From the IMG/VR virus record IMGVR_UViG_3300009155_000261, positions 1 to 24,115 of that record: a stretch of DNA of 24,115 nucleotides, one strand, 5' to 3'. Both the position numbers and the translations under genes were made by a program. Under the pieces are notes generated by a model that was not told the DNA's origin, did not search any database, and saw only the letters and a program-made list of their open reading frames with translations. Positions 14,311 to 20,155 of this stretch are shown here, one piece after another; within the stretch, counting starts at the first letter, position 1, and each line of letters begins with the position of its first letter. The DNA is from a virus.

Positions 14311-14530
14311 TATATTCCTTAGATTTAGTTTTGTATAATTTCCAGATTGGAGTTTCAGTATCTTCCGTAGACATTTTTCGTTCAAACATTTCTAGATACT
14401 TGTCGAACCATCTGTCCATGACAGTGCGTTCTTTCACTAAAACTGCTTTGATCTTTTCTAGTGCTTGGACATCTTGGTCGTAGGCACACAGTGAAAATTT
14501 GTCAAGGTATTCTTGTTTACTCAGTTCCAT
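14249..14530 (-). CDS. Hypothetical protein upstream of gp33
   Basis: 93 residues, unrecognised. It appears fully helical and charged: QALEKIKAVLVKERTVMDRW, DKYLEMFERKM, WKLYKTKSKEYSELNGIIKT, ending IYIKKYKSI. GAGG lies eight bases before its ATG. Its 3' end overlaps gp33. In T4 the genes next to gp33 are dsbA (a small dsDNA-binding protein) and rnh; the size is close to DsbA (89) but I see no sequence match, so I leave it unnamed. Confidence 0.7.
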   Translation of the reverse strand: MELSKQEYLDKFSLCAYDQDVQALEKIKAVLVKERTVMDRWFDKYLEMFERKMSTEDTETPIWKLYKTKSKEYSELNGIIKTADIYIKKYKSI

Positions 14531-14532
14531 AA

Positions 14533-14886
14533 TTATCCTCTTCGCATTGTTGCGATTTCAATTGCTTGTTCATCAGTAAAAATTGGTACAGCGTTAGACT
14601 TGTGCATAGTACCAATACCCTTAATAGCATTACCAGTGTACACAGGATTGGGTTTCTTGTAACATGGCGCACCAGTAAATGGAAGACTTGGAATCTTAGG
14701 TGTCTCACGACAAGCAGGTTTTCCAAGGAAGTCCGACTCACTGAGTTTCTTGTGCTTGCTTGAAGCAGTCGAAGTCTTTGTGGGGTACTTCTTTATCATG
14801 GCTTCCCATGATGCTTGCAACTCTCGTTGCTTTGCGTTTGGTTTGCGTTTCTTAGACTTTTTAAATGATGTATGGATAATCGTCAT
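14533..14886 (-). CDS. Conserved phage hypothetical protein (basic)
   Basis: 117 residues, unknown function. Seen: a strongly basic N-terminus (SFKKSKKRKPNAKQRELQAS), a Ser/Lys/Pro-rich middle, and a C-terminal block KPNPVYTGNAIKGIGTMHKS followed by NAVPIFTDEQAIEIATMRRG, a motif I recognise as recurring in unnamed T4-like phage proteins. It is probably nucleic-acid binding. The ATG lies seven bases after a TATAAT promoter element with no Shine-Dalgarno, so its mRNA may be leaderless. It stops two bases before the next ATG. Confidence 0.75.
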   Translation of the reverse strand: MTIIHTSFKKSKKRKPNAKQRELQASWEAMIKKYPTKTSTASSKHKKLSESDFLGKPACRETPKIPSLPFTGAPCYKKPNPVYTGNAIKGIGTMHKSNAVPIFTDEQAIEIATMRRG

Positions 14887-14893
14887 AATAACT

Positions 14894-14922
14894 ATTATAC
14901 CTCAATTAAGAATTAAAGACAA
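14894..14922 (-). promoter_or_regulatory. Sigma70-type promoter (TTGTCT-17-TATAAT)
   Basis: Minus strand TTGTCT (14922-14917), 17-bp spacer beginning TTAATT, then TATAAT (14899-14894). The -35 box abuts the TGA stop of the upstream gene. It shares the TTGYCTTTAATT core with the promoters at 15442 and 20184. It drives the 117-residue gene and probably the gp33-gp59-gp32 group beyond. Confidence 0.8.
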
Positions 14923-15123
14923 TCAAGCCAAAGTCTTGCGTGGGAATCCGTTTGCAAAGCCACTAGTGCCAGAAACGAATCCACGAGATGTTTTCGCACG
15001 CATGATTTGCTTCGGTGCTTTGCGTGGTTTTGCGACTTCAATGCTTCCACCCTTTTTCAAAAACAACTTTACTTGTTTTTCGGTTTCGGCACGCAATTGT
15101 GATTTAGTTTTAAATACGATCAT
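14923..15123 (-). CDS. Small basic conserved hypothetical protein
   Basis: 66 residues, unknown function. Seen: VFKTKSQLRAETEKQVKLFL as an amphipathic helix, then KKGGSIEVAKPRKAPKQIM, then a Gly/Ser-rich basic end (RAKTSRGFVSGTSGFANGFP). The basic Pro/Lys pattern suggests nucleic-acid binding. GAGGA lies seven bases before the ATG at 15123. Its stop codon directly adjoins the -35 box of the next promoter. Confidence 0.7.
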   Translation of the reverse strand: MIVFKTKSQLRAETEKQVKLFLKKGGSIEVAKPRKAPKQIMRAKTSRGFVSGTSGFANGFPRKTLA

Positions 15124-15140
15124 AATATATTCCTCTTCAA

Positions 15141-15383
15141 TTAAACAGCAGTAGACATTTTTGCTTCCATCATTTCTGACAGAATAAATTTTGCGATGTT
15201 GATATTTTTGCGAGCCTGATCAGTCGCTTGATCGTGACCAAAGGTCATCAGTTCTTGCGCATCAGACAACACACCCATAGCAACCATTTCCAAACCACTC
15301 AGACGAGCAGTAATAGAATTCATGTATTCTTCACGGATGTCAGCTTCAGTCATACCGTAGCAGTTCTTTTCAAATTCAGTCAT
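15141..15383 (-). CDS. Small early hypothetical protein
   Basis: 80 residues from the ATG at 15383, chosen because AAAAGGAAACGA precedes it; an earlier in-frame ATG at 15425 overlaps the promoter. Seen: an acidic N-terminal part (MTEFEKNCYGMTEADIREEY), then helices ITARLSGLEMVAMGVLSDAQ and ARKNINIAKFILSEMMEAK. The family is unrecognised. It is the first gene after the promoter at 15442-15414. Confidence 0.7.
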   Translation of the reverse strand: MTEFEKNCYGMTEADIREEYMNSITARLSGLEMVAMGVLSDAQELMTFGHDQATDQARKNINIAKFILSEMMEAKMSTAV

Positions 15384-15413
15384 TTCGTTTCCTTTTCTAA
15401 TCAACATAAGTCT

Positions 15414-15442
15414 ATTATCGCTCATATTGCAATTAAAGGCAA
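15414..15442 (-). promoter_or_regulatory. Sigma70-type promoter (TTGCCT-17-GATAAT)
   Basis: Minus strand TTGCCT (15442-15437), 17-bp spacer starting TTAATTGCAAT, then GATAAT (15419-15414). The start site would be near 15407, giving a 24-base leader with a Shine-Dalgarno for the 80-residue gene. It follows a strong terminator by about 40 bases: terminator then promoter, as in the stem-loop/early-promoter cassettes described for T4-type phages. Confidence 0.78.
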
Positions 15443-15481
15443 CAAGTATTTTGACCCTCGTAAGTTGTTGTTTTTACAAGG

Positions 15482-15511
15482 AAAAATAACCCCTTGATTA
15501 GAGGGGTTATT
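15482..15511 (-). terminator. Intrinsic terminator
   Basis: Perfect 10-bp stem AATAACCCCT / AGGGGTTATT (15485-15494 and 15502-15511) with a seven-base loop, running into five T on the minus strand (15486-15482). It ends the transcript from the envelope cassette, 20 bases after the stop at 15532. Confidence 0.88.
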
Positions 15512-15531
15512 CAGGAAATAGCCGAAAAGTA

Positions 15532-15813
15532 TTACTTTTTAGCTGGGAAGGGTGAATTAGAGTGGTCTTTTGCAACAGCGTAAGCCACGCAGATGTTGTC
15601 ATTTTCTTTAGCATAAGCGCATCTTACTGCTACAGGATCTACTCCCTTAACGATACCATTTTCAATATTTCGAGACATCATTTCACTTTGTTTAGTATGA
15701 TAATATGAAACAGAACTAATTGTTGTAATTAGAACTGCAGTTGCACACACTGTGAATAAATTACTTTCAGTCATAGTAAACCATCCTCTAAGTTTATTAA
15801 TAAGTTGCATCAT
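15532..15813 (-). CDS. Small membrane-anchored hypothetical protein
   Basis: 93 residues (or 80 if the internal ATG at 15774, with AGAGG ten bases before it, is used). Seen: a membrane segment at about 18-38 (SNLFTVCATAVLITTISSVS), then an exported or cytosolic part with SRNIENGIVKGVDPVAVRCA and two Cys (YAKENDNICVAYAVA) that could pair. I recall similar short proteins (membrane segment followed by DPVAVRCAY...DNIC) in other T4-like phages, with no known role. It overlaps the preceding gene by 17 bases. Confidence 0.7.
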   Translation of the reverse strand: MMQLINKLRGWFTMTESNLFTVCATAVLITTISSVSYYHTKQSEMMSRNIENGIVKGVDPVAVRCAYAKENDNICVAYAVAKDHSNSPFPAKK

Positions 15814-15988
15814 CGATTACTATCCTTATCCATATTGGACCAAGAGATATGTACAAGAAACGACCATTAGGATTCATGTCGTTAAATAAAGCATCCTTAG
15901 TTTCAATCTTTGGTTGCCAGTGAAATGGATTAAGAACAAGTCCAATCCAAACACCAGAATACCTTAGATATTCCATTATCTTTTTCAC
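15797..15988 (-). CDS. Small conserved hypothetical protein
   Basis: 63 residues from a GTG at 15988. I chose this start because AAGGA lies six bases upstream and the GTG overlaps the TGA of the ClpP-like gene (GTGA); an ATG four codons further in is possible. Seen: KKIMEYLRYSGVWIG, an aromatic-rich segment LVLNPFHWQPKIETKD, DMNPNGRFLYI and a hydrophobic GPIWIRIVID end. The function is unknown; it could be membrane-associated by its aromatic content. Confidence 0.65.
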   Translation of the reverse strand: MKKIMEYLRYSGVWIGLVLNPFHWQPKIETKDALFNDMNPNGRFLYISLGPIWIRIVIDDATY

Positions 15989-16560
15989 TTCAGATCCTTT
16001 ACCATATCGCAAAGTCCTAGTTTTTTAGATTCTTCCGCTGACAACCAAATGTCTTGTGGTGGAAGTAGAGTTTCACGAATTTTTGCTTCAGCTAAACCAG
16101 TACATTTTTTATAGTGAGCAATCATTCGTTTCGTAGTCAGATCGAATTCTCTGACTGTAGCAAACAACTCATGTTCTTTACCAAACGCTCCCCATGAATA
16201 CTGATGAGACAGAATAGAAGTGTTTGGTGTAAGAATGCGCTGACCTTTAGTGCCAGCAGCAAAAATTAGAAGTCCAGCAGAAGCAATTTGCCCAAGACCA
16301 ATTGTACGAATTGGAATAGCCGAACCTCTCATTGTATCAATAACAGCAAACGCTGCATTGAGGTCACCTCCAGGAGAACAGATTATCAGATTCAATAGTT
16401 CTGGTCTCTCCTCAGAGAAATTTGATTCCATAATCCACTCGCAAATTGGTTTGACTGTTTGTAGGGAAACTTCGTCAAACAACAGATAAAAACCATGTGT
16501 GGAATTATCACCTTTTGTAAGAAAATCCAAATTCAATTTATTCATCATGTTAGCCATCAT
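15985..16560 (-). CDS. ClpP-like serine protease (S14 family)
   Basis: 191 residues, close to bacterial ClpP. Seen: LIICSPGGDLNAAFAVIDTM with the oxyanion Gly-Gly (64-65); nucleophile Ser94 in GQIASAGLLIF; His119 in ILSHQYSWGAFG; and Asp170 in LPPQDIWLSAEESKKLG, a complete Ser-His-Asp triad in the usual order and spacing. There is no propeptide or signal sequence. Phage ClpP homologues could redirect host Clp unfoldases or act in head maturation; no head genes are nearby, so the first is likelier. GGAG sits just before a tandem ATG. It lies 13 bases after the SleB-type gene and couples to the next gene. The fold assignment is firm; partner and substrate are unknown. Confidence 0.87.
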   Translation of the reverse strand: MMANMMNKLNLDFLTKGDNSTHGFYLLFDEVSLQTVKPICEWIMESNFSEERPELLNLIICSPGGDLNAAFAVIDTMRGSAIPIRTIGLGQIASAGLLIFAAGTKGQRILTPNTSILSHQYSWGAFGKEHELFATVREFDLTTKRMIAHYKKCTGLAEAKIRETLLPPQDIWLSAEESKKLGLCDMVKDLK

Positions 16561-16573
16561 ATACTCCAGTTAA

Positions 16574-17116
16574 TTAATAAGGTGTGTAAAATATGTGATT
16601 CCCAATCACAACAGTTTTCTTCAATTTCCAATTTGGGTTTACATAGTTTGCGTGGTAGTATAACGCACCCTTAGTATTGTCTTTCATGACTTCATAGTTC
16701 ATGTAAACATAAACTGCGAGATCCTTGATGTCATTATACACTACTTTTTGATTTTCCGACAACTTTTCAGACTTGTGCAATGAAGACATTCTTGGTTTGT
16801 CTTCACACCACCAAGAGAATTGACAAGTCGATCTTGTTTTTTGTTTGACAACTCCACAAACGGAGTCTTCAAATCCGTGTTTTACTCTGTTCAGAGTGAC
16901 TAGAGCAACTGCTATTTTGCCTTCTTTTGGCTCATAACCTGCTTCATAGAAAATATTATCTGCGAGGCATTCAACCTCTTTCTTTGTAGATGGTGTTAAA
17001 TCACTAAAATCTACATTCAACATCTCTGTTGCATTACTTGTGTTTGTTATAACAACTGGTGTAGCAATGATTAATGATATAATCAATAATGTTGCTATCA
17101 ATATGTTTTTACGCAT
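16574..17116 (-). CDS. SleB-type cell wall hydrolase (putative endolysin)
   Basis: 180 residues. Seen: an N-terminal hydrophobic segment (residues 4-26, then TNTSNAT) that is a signal peptide or signal-anchor; then a Hydrolase_2/SleB domain with VECLADNIFYEAGYEPKEGK containing catalytic Glu58, VALVTLNRVKH, DSVCGVVKQK and CQFSWWCE, and a C-terminal ALYYHANYVNPNW. SleB-type enzymes cleave glycan strands of peptidoglycan. Export by its own signal would allow lysis without a large holin hole, as for SAR endolysins. AAGGAG lies before the ATG. A separate GH19 enzyme is at 21532-22152, so the phage has two free wall hydrolases. The domain is certain; the role in lysis versus entry or remodelling is inferred. 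Confidence 0.87.
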   Translation of the reverse strand: MRKNILIATLLIISLIIATPVVITNTSNATEMLNVDFSDLTPSTKKEVECLADNIFYEAGYEPKEGKIAVALVTLNRVKHGFEDSVCGVVKQKTRSTCQFSWWCEDKPRMSSLHKSEKLSENQKVVYNDIKDLAVYVYMNYEVMKDNTKGALYYHANYVNPNWKLKKTVVIGNHIFYTPY

Positions 17117-17141
17117 AATGATCTCCTTAATTAGTTAAAGA

Positions 17142-17160
17142 AAGACATGCGTGAGCATGC
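17142..17160 (-). terminator. Weak hairpin, possible terminator or attenuator
   Basis: CATGC / GCATG (17146-17150 and 17155-17159) with loop GTGA, followed on the minus strand by TCTTTCTTT. It lies between the 90-residue gene and the SleB-type gene. The stem is only five pairs, so it may merely dampen read-through. Confidence 0.3.
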
Positions 17161-17175
17161 CTTCCCGATCCCATA

Positions 17176-17448
17176 TCAGGTTGACTTTTTGCTAGTCTTT
17201 GTTTCTAGGGGGATGTTTGAAACGAAACCATTTAAGGTCTGAGCCTTTATAATGATATCTGCTTCTGATGGATAAGTTGGAAATCCTGGATGAACAGGTA
17301 ACTCACCACCATTTATTTTAGCAATTTCTAATTGGGAGTGCCAAACATTGCTAATTACTTCACGCTTTCCATGATAGTCCTCAGAAAGCATATCTTTCGC
17401 CATTTTTAATAGTTCAAGGCGAATCTCGAACGGGGTCATATTACTCAT
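17176..17448 (-). CDS. Conserved phage hypothetical protein
   Basis: 90 residues, unknown function. Seen: an opening SNMTPFEIRLELLKMAKDML that I recognise from unnamed proteins of T4-like phages, a middle stretch with a single Trp (NVWHSQLEIAK), the block GELPVHPGFPTYPSEADII and KAQTLNGFVSN, then a Thr/Lys tail. It has no signal peptide. GGAG lies six bases before the ATG at 17448. It sits between two genes for exported proteins but appears cytosolic. Confidence 0.72.
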   Translation of the reverse strand: MSNMTPFEIRLELLKMAKDMLSEDYHGKREVISNVWHSQLEIAKINGGELPVHPGFPTYPSEADIIIKAQTLNGFVSNIPLETKTSKKST

Positions 17449-17532
17449 ATAAGTCTCCTTTGTGTGTTATGAGTTGTGTGTAATGAAGGTTTTATTGGGA
17501 TCCTTCAACCCATGTGTTCAATTATTTAGGAA

Positions 17533-17763
17533 TTATTTTTTTGCTGGTTCAGCTTTCTTATCTTCCTTTTTCTCTACTTTCTTAGGAGTAGGTTTTTCAG
17601 ATTTTGGTGCTGGAGGACAATTACCTTTCTTATCCTTCGTCACACAATTTGTTTGTTCTTTTGCTGCAATCTTTTCTGGAGCAGGTTGTTTTGCTGGTTG
17701 GGCATCTGCAGCAAAAACTGATACTGCGAAAAATGATGCGATTAACGCTGTAACTAATTTCAT
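17533..17763 (-). CDS. Small secreted Lys/Pro/Ala-rich protein
   Basis: 76 residues. Seen: a clear Sec signal peptide (MKLVTALIASFFAVSVFA, cleavage before ADAQ), then a low-complexity mature part built from Pro, Ala and Lys-Glu (QPAKQPAPEKIAAKE, KPTPKKVEKKEDKKAEP) with two Cys (NCVTKDKKGNCPP) that could form a small disulfide loop. It is likely a periplasmic, extended polypeptide. The family is unknown. It is driven by its own promoter at 17845-17817 and has a 5' hairpin in its leader. AGGAG lies before the ATG. Confidence 0.72.
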   Translation of the reverse strand: MKLVTALIASFFAVSVFAADAQPAKQPAPEKIAAKEQTNCVTKDKKGNCPPAPKSEKPTPKKVEKKEDKKAEPAKK

Positions 17764-17786
17764 AGGAATCTCCTAAAGTTTAAAGA

Positions 17787-17809
17787 TGGTGGTTTTATAG
17801 AGACCACCA
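17787..17809 (-). promoter_or_regulatory. 5' leader hairpin
   Basis: TGGTGGT / ACCACCA (17787-17793 and 17803-17809), nine-base loop. The predicted start site of the promoter at 17817 is about 17810, so the transcript would begin directly with this stem, an arrangement that protects 5' ends from RNase E. Confidence 0.55.
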
Positions 17810-17816
17810 ACTCTTT

Positions 17817-17845
17817 ATCTTACTTCAATATTAAATTGCAGACAA
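17817..17845 (-). promoter_or_regulatory. Sigma70-type promoter (TTGTCT-17-TAAGAT)
   Basis: Minus strand TTGTCT (17845-17840), 17-bp spacer starting GCAATTTAAT, then TAAGAT (17822-17817). The -35 box abuts the TGA stop of the porin-like gene, as at two other sites in the window. Confidence 0.72.
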
Positions 17846-18403
17846 TCAAAACGCACGAGTGTATGCAAGTTCAACACCATTCGTGTCACTATCACCACGC
17901 TTCATAAGATAACGAACACCAACTTCGTCTTTCTTAGTTACAGCGTAGTCAAAACCCAACTTGGTAGTACGAGTTTCATAGTTGTTTGATGTATTGAAAG
18001 CATTACGATAGCGATATGCTGCTTGCAATGATAAGTTATTAGTCAAAGCATAACTGGCTTTTGGTTCAAAAGTGTAGTAAGAGAAATCTTTGGTAGATGT
18101 AAATTTCTCACCAACACTAACTCGAGCACCCAATTTTACTGCAGGATAAACTTCCCACATTTTTTGGAGACGAGCCTCGACTTTATTTTCAAGTGTCTTG
18201 TCACCATCTTCACGACTTGCATAAAATTTGAGATCAGCCTTTAAGCCATTATCAAATTTGTAGTATGGTGCTACACTGAAAGTATTTTCGAAAGTATTTG
18301 GAGAATTATTTCCACGCTCTCGTTCAAACTCATAACCAACACCAGAGCCAGCAGCAAATGCTGAACCTGATGCTACTAATAAAACTAAAATTAACTTTTT
18401 CAT
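17846..18403 (-). CDS. Outer-membrane beta-barrel protein, KdgM-like porin
   Basis: 185 residues from the ATG at 18403 (AAGGAAT upstream; a longer reading overlaps the preceding gene without support). Seen: a signal peptide MKKLILVLLVASGSAFA, then alternating amphipathic beta strands with Tyr/Phe girdles (VGYEFERE, VAPYYKFDNGLKADLKFYAS, KLGARVSVGE, YTFEPKASYALTNNLSLQAA, TKLGFDYAV, VGVRYLMKRG) and a C-terminal strand ending YTRAF; a final Phe is the BAM insertion signal. Strand count suggests about 10-12 strands, like KdgM-type small porins. Phages rarely encode porins. It follows the permease gene by eight bases in the same transcript. The barrel is near certain; substrate and pore activity are unknown. 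Confidence 0.82.
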   Translation of the reverse strand: MKKLILVLLVASGSAFAAGSGVGYEFERERGNNSPNTFENTFSVAPYYKFDNGLKADLKFYASREDGDKTLENKVEARLQKMWEVYPAVKLGARVSVGEKFTSTKDFSYYTFEPKASYALTNNLSLQAAYRYRNAFNTSNNYETRTTKLGFDYAVTKKDEVGVRYLMKRGDSDTNGVELAYTRAF

Positions 18404-18411
18404 TTGATTCC

Positions 18412-19449
18412 TTATAATACAAAAGTAATAATACCTGCGGTTACCAATAATAGCAATCCCCAAGAAGATAGTGCCTTATAGTATGTCAATAGTGGTGTGC
18501 CGAAATATCGGTTACCAACAGCAACACACTTATGAGTTGGACTAATTAAGTAGCCAGCAAAATCGATAGCAAAGAACCATAAGAAATACTCAACTCCGAA
18601 AACTTGAGACATTAATACAGCAATAGCTACAAACTTACCAGAACTACCCATTAGAAAACTGGCGACAAATCCAATAGCACTAATGATGACCATACCAACA
18701 AAAGTGTGAGGATCTAACATACTTGTTTTAATGACGGCTTCGAATGCACCACTATTGGATTTCATATAGTTACCCAACACGATAGCCAAGCCAACCCAAA
18801 CAAGCACATCCCACTTAATGTAACCTAAAAGTTTCTTAGGATTCCATTGTTGTGTGATGATAACATAATATAGAGCCAATAAACCAAAACACAAAATATG
18901 ACTAGCACCAGCAATGTATGCTCCAACAGCAACAAACATTGGCACAGTGTTTCGTAATACAGCACTTAGTTTAAAATTTCCAGGTGTAATCGCAATTTCT
19001 TCTTCGTGTATTTGTGACCAAATATACCATCCGATGAAAAGCAAACTAACCACCAATAAAGGAGCAATCAATCCCAACCATGCTGTATAGGTTAACCCAA
19101 ATGCAGCGATTGGAAGAATCACAGTTTTCTCTAGCGGAGACCACAAATAATAGTGATGTGTCGCTAGATAGTCTACGATGCCCAATTTCTCTCTACCCTT
19201 GCCATCTTTCGAAGCAACAGTATCAAGAAGTCCAGCACTAACAGTAACTCTACCTTCAATTGGTAGAATGCCACCGATAGCACTCAACAGGGCGACCACA
19301 AATCTATTGGATCTGAATGTATTCTTAACATAGGCAAAAGCAGGGGCGAACAATTCGTACTGTTTCGCTAGTCCCGCACTGATCATAATGAAGAATATCA
19401 TCCAGAGGTACGAGATGTCTTTTAACAAGACATTATAGACAAAGTCCAT
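18412..19449 (-). CDS. Polytopic inner-membrane protein, DUF401-like permease
   Basis: 345 residues with about eight to ten hydrophobic segments. Seen: two re-entrant-like motifs in the two halves, SAIGGILPIEGRVTVSAGLL (about 56-75) and GYLISPTHKCVAVGNRYF (299-316), which match the GLLPMPGG...SAP and LSPxHLCLVLTxEYF signatures I associate with DUF401, a family of the ion-transporter type with no known substrate. There is no signal peptide; the first segment starts near residue 12. AAAGGAG lies six bases before the ATG. It directly precedes the porin-like gene, so the pair covers both membranes. The start lies 20 bases after the tmRNA terminator, so expression needs read-through or a promoter I cannot see. 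The family call is from memory of motifs. Confidence 0.72.
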   Translation of the reverse strand: MDFVYNVLLKDISYLWMIFFIMISAGLAKQYELFAPAFAYVKNTFRSNRFVVALLSAIGGILPIEGRVTVSAGLLDTVASKDGKGREKLGIVDYLATHHYYLWSPLEKTVILPIAAFGLTYTAWLGLIAPLLVVSLLFIGWYIWSQIHEEEIAITPGNFKLSAVLRNTVPMFVAVGAYIAGASHILCFGLLALYYVIITQQWNPKKLLGYIKWDVLVWVGLAIVLGNYMKSNSGAFEAVIKTSMLDPHTFVGMVIISAIGFVASFLMGSSGKFVAIAVLMSQVFGVEYFLWFFAIDFAGYLISPTHKCVAVGNRYFGTPLLTYYKALSSWGLLLLVTAGIITFVL

Positions 19450-19469
19450 TTCGTTCTCCTTTAGTTGTG

Positions 19470-19496
19470 AAAAACTCAGTTTTAAAGGGACTGAGC
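19470..19496 (-). terminator. Intrinsic terminator after the tmRNA coding piece
   Basis: GCTCAGT / ACTGAG stem (arms at 19490-19496 and 19475-19480) with a loop of about nine bases, followed by five T (19474-19470) on the minus strand. It closes the tmRNA transcript just before the DUF401-like gene. Confidence 0.8.
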
Positions 19497-19562
19497 AAAA
19501 CCCTAAAGTATTTAGTAGTGGTTATTCTGTTACGAGGAAACCACCAAAACCCTAAGCAGTGT

Positions 19563-19595
19563 TTAGGCTGCTAATGCGAACTGTGAGTCGTTTGC
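19563..19595 (-). other. tmRNA tag reading frame
   Basis: Ten codons then TAA: A-N-D-S-Q-F-A-L-A-A. With the tmRNA-borne alanine the tag would be AANDSQFALAA. The ALAA end is the classic degron read by ClpXP and ClpAP. The resume codon is GCA, preceded by GTAAAC. Confidence 0.9.
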
Positions 19596-19680
19596 GTTTA
19601 CTTTGTTTTCTTCTTTTTACATCGTCGCTGATGTGTTGCCGTCTCTACTATCTCACCCTGTCGAAACCTAGTCACCCCCA

Positions 19681-19749
19681 TCAAAAGAAGACATGTATAC
19701 ATATTACAGTTATTAGTGATACTATACAAATAAACTCATATGTTTTCAT
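19681..19749 (-). CDS. Membrane micro-ORF inside the tmRNA spacer
   Basis: 22 residues: MKTYEFICIVSLITVICI then HVFF, one hydrophobic helix. AAGGAG (19760-19755) lies five bases before the ATG, one of the best ribosome sites in the window. The frame fills the spacer between the two tmRNA pieces almost exactly: it starts 12 bases after the CCA end and its TGA ends one base before the 5' G of the coding piece (19679). It could be a phage membrane microprotein translated from the tmRNA precursor before processing. No family is recognisable at this length. Confidence 0.55.
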   Translation of the reverse strand: MKTYEFICIVSLITVICIHVFF

Positions 19750-19825
19750 AATATCTCCTTATGGTGGAGGTGGGGAGAATCGAACTCCCGTCCAGAATGC
19801 CTTCGCTTTGAAGGGATTACAACAA

Positions 19826-20131
19826 TTACCTATTGTAGCAGAAATTACCCTGCACAATTTGTCCATTAATCATTTCACTTCTCAATTCACAGTATTGACC
19901 CAACTGAGGAATAACAGTAACTGGAGCAGACTGTGGATAAACATAAACAGTTTGCGGTTGCTGATATACTGGAACTTGTTGATAAATTACTGTTGGTTGT
20001 GGTCGTGTTACAATATAACCAAACAATGATCCTGCTACGAATGGCACAAACGGATCACGACCATATCCATGAGCCATTGCTGGTGTCGCAATACTAATAG
20101 AAATCAATAAACTTGCAATTAGTTTTTTCAT
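19826..20131 (-). CDS. Small secreted protein, Pro/Gln/Tyr-rich
   Basis: 101 residues from the ATG at 20131, chosen for AGGAG upstream; longer readings start within the promoter leader. Seen: a signal peptide MKKLIASLLISISIATPAMA, then HGYGRDPFVPFVAGSLFGYIV, a glycine-containing hydrophobic hairpin, a low-complexity stretch of Val/Tyr/Gln/Pro repeats (VIYQQVPVYQQPQTVYVYPQ), and a C-terminal domain with two Cys (YCELRSEMINGQIVQGNFCY). This architecture is common in small proteobacterial envelope proteins, suggesting host origin. Function unknown. Its stop codon is where the tmRNA acceptor piece begins, so both probably come from one transcript. Confidence 0.75.
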   Translation of the reverse strand: MKKLIASLLISISIATPAMAHGYGRDPFVPFVAGSLFGYIVTRPQPTVIYQQVPVYQQPQTVYVYPQSAPVTVIPQLGQYCELRSEMINGQIVQGNFCYNR

Positions 20132-20155
20132 GATATTTCTCCTATTCATATTCTT

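Larger units (their letters stand above)
19497..19828 (-). ncRNA. ssrA: Two-piece (circularly permuted) tmRNA
   Basis: tmRNA frees stalled ribosomes and adds a degradation tag. The acceptor piece comes first on the minus strand: 3' end ...CACCTCCACCA with the encoded CCA at 19764-19762, and a T-arm GGGAG-TTCGATT-CTCCC (19789-19773). After a spacer (19761-19680) comes the coding piece, beginning GGGGGTGACTAGGTTTCGAC at 19679. GGGGGTG (19679-19673) pairs over seven positions, one of them G-U, with CACCTCC (19772-19766), rebuilding the acceptor stem across the two pieces. The tag frame (19595-19563) reads ANDSQFALAA-stop, with the stop in a GCAG/CTGC hairpin loop. A further stem GTGGTT/AACCAC follows. 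Two-piece tmRNAs are known in alphaproteobacteria, some betaproteobacteria and cyanobacteria. The acceptor 5' end (near 19828, touching the upstream stop codon) and the coding 3' end are estimates. Confidence 0.92.

Noticed and set aside
14311-14385. Longer gp33 starting at 14385
   Set aside because: The codon there is TTG without a ribosome site, and the extra residues lie within the upstream gene; GTG at 14310 has AAGGA at proper distance.
19762-19790. tRNA or integration (att) site suggested by the CCA-ending T-arm
   Set aside because: The matching 5' half at 19679 with tag frame shows a complete permuted tmRNA; there is no integrase in the window.
19559-20029. Plus-strand frame of 156 codons across the tmRNA region
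   Set aside because: Runs antisense through the tmRNA pieces and the secreted protein gene, has no ribosome site, and its composition looks like a shadow frame.
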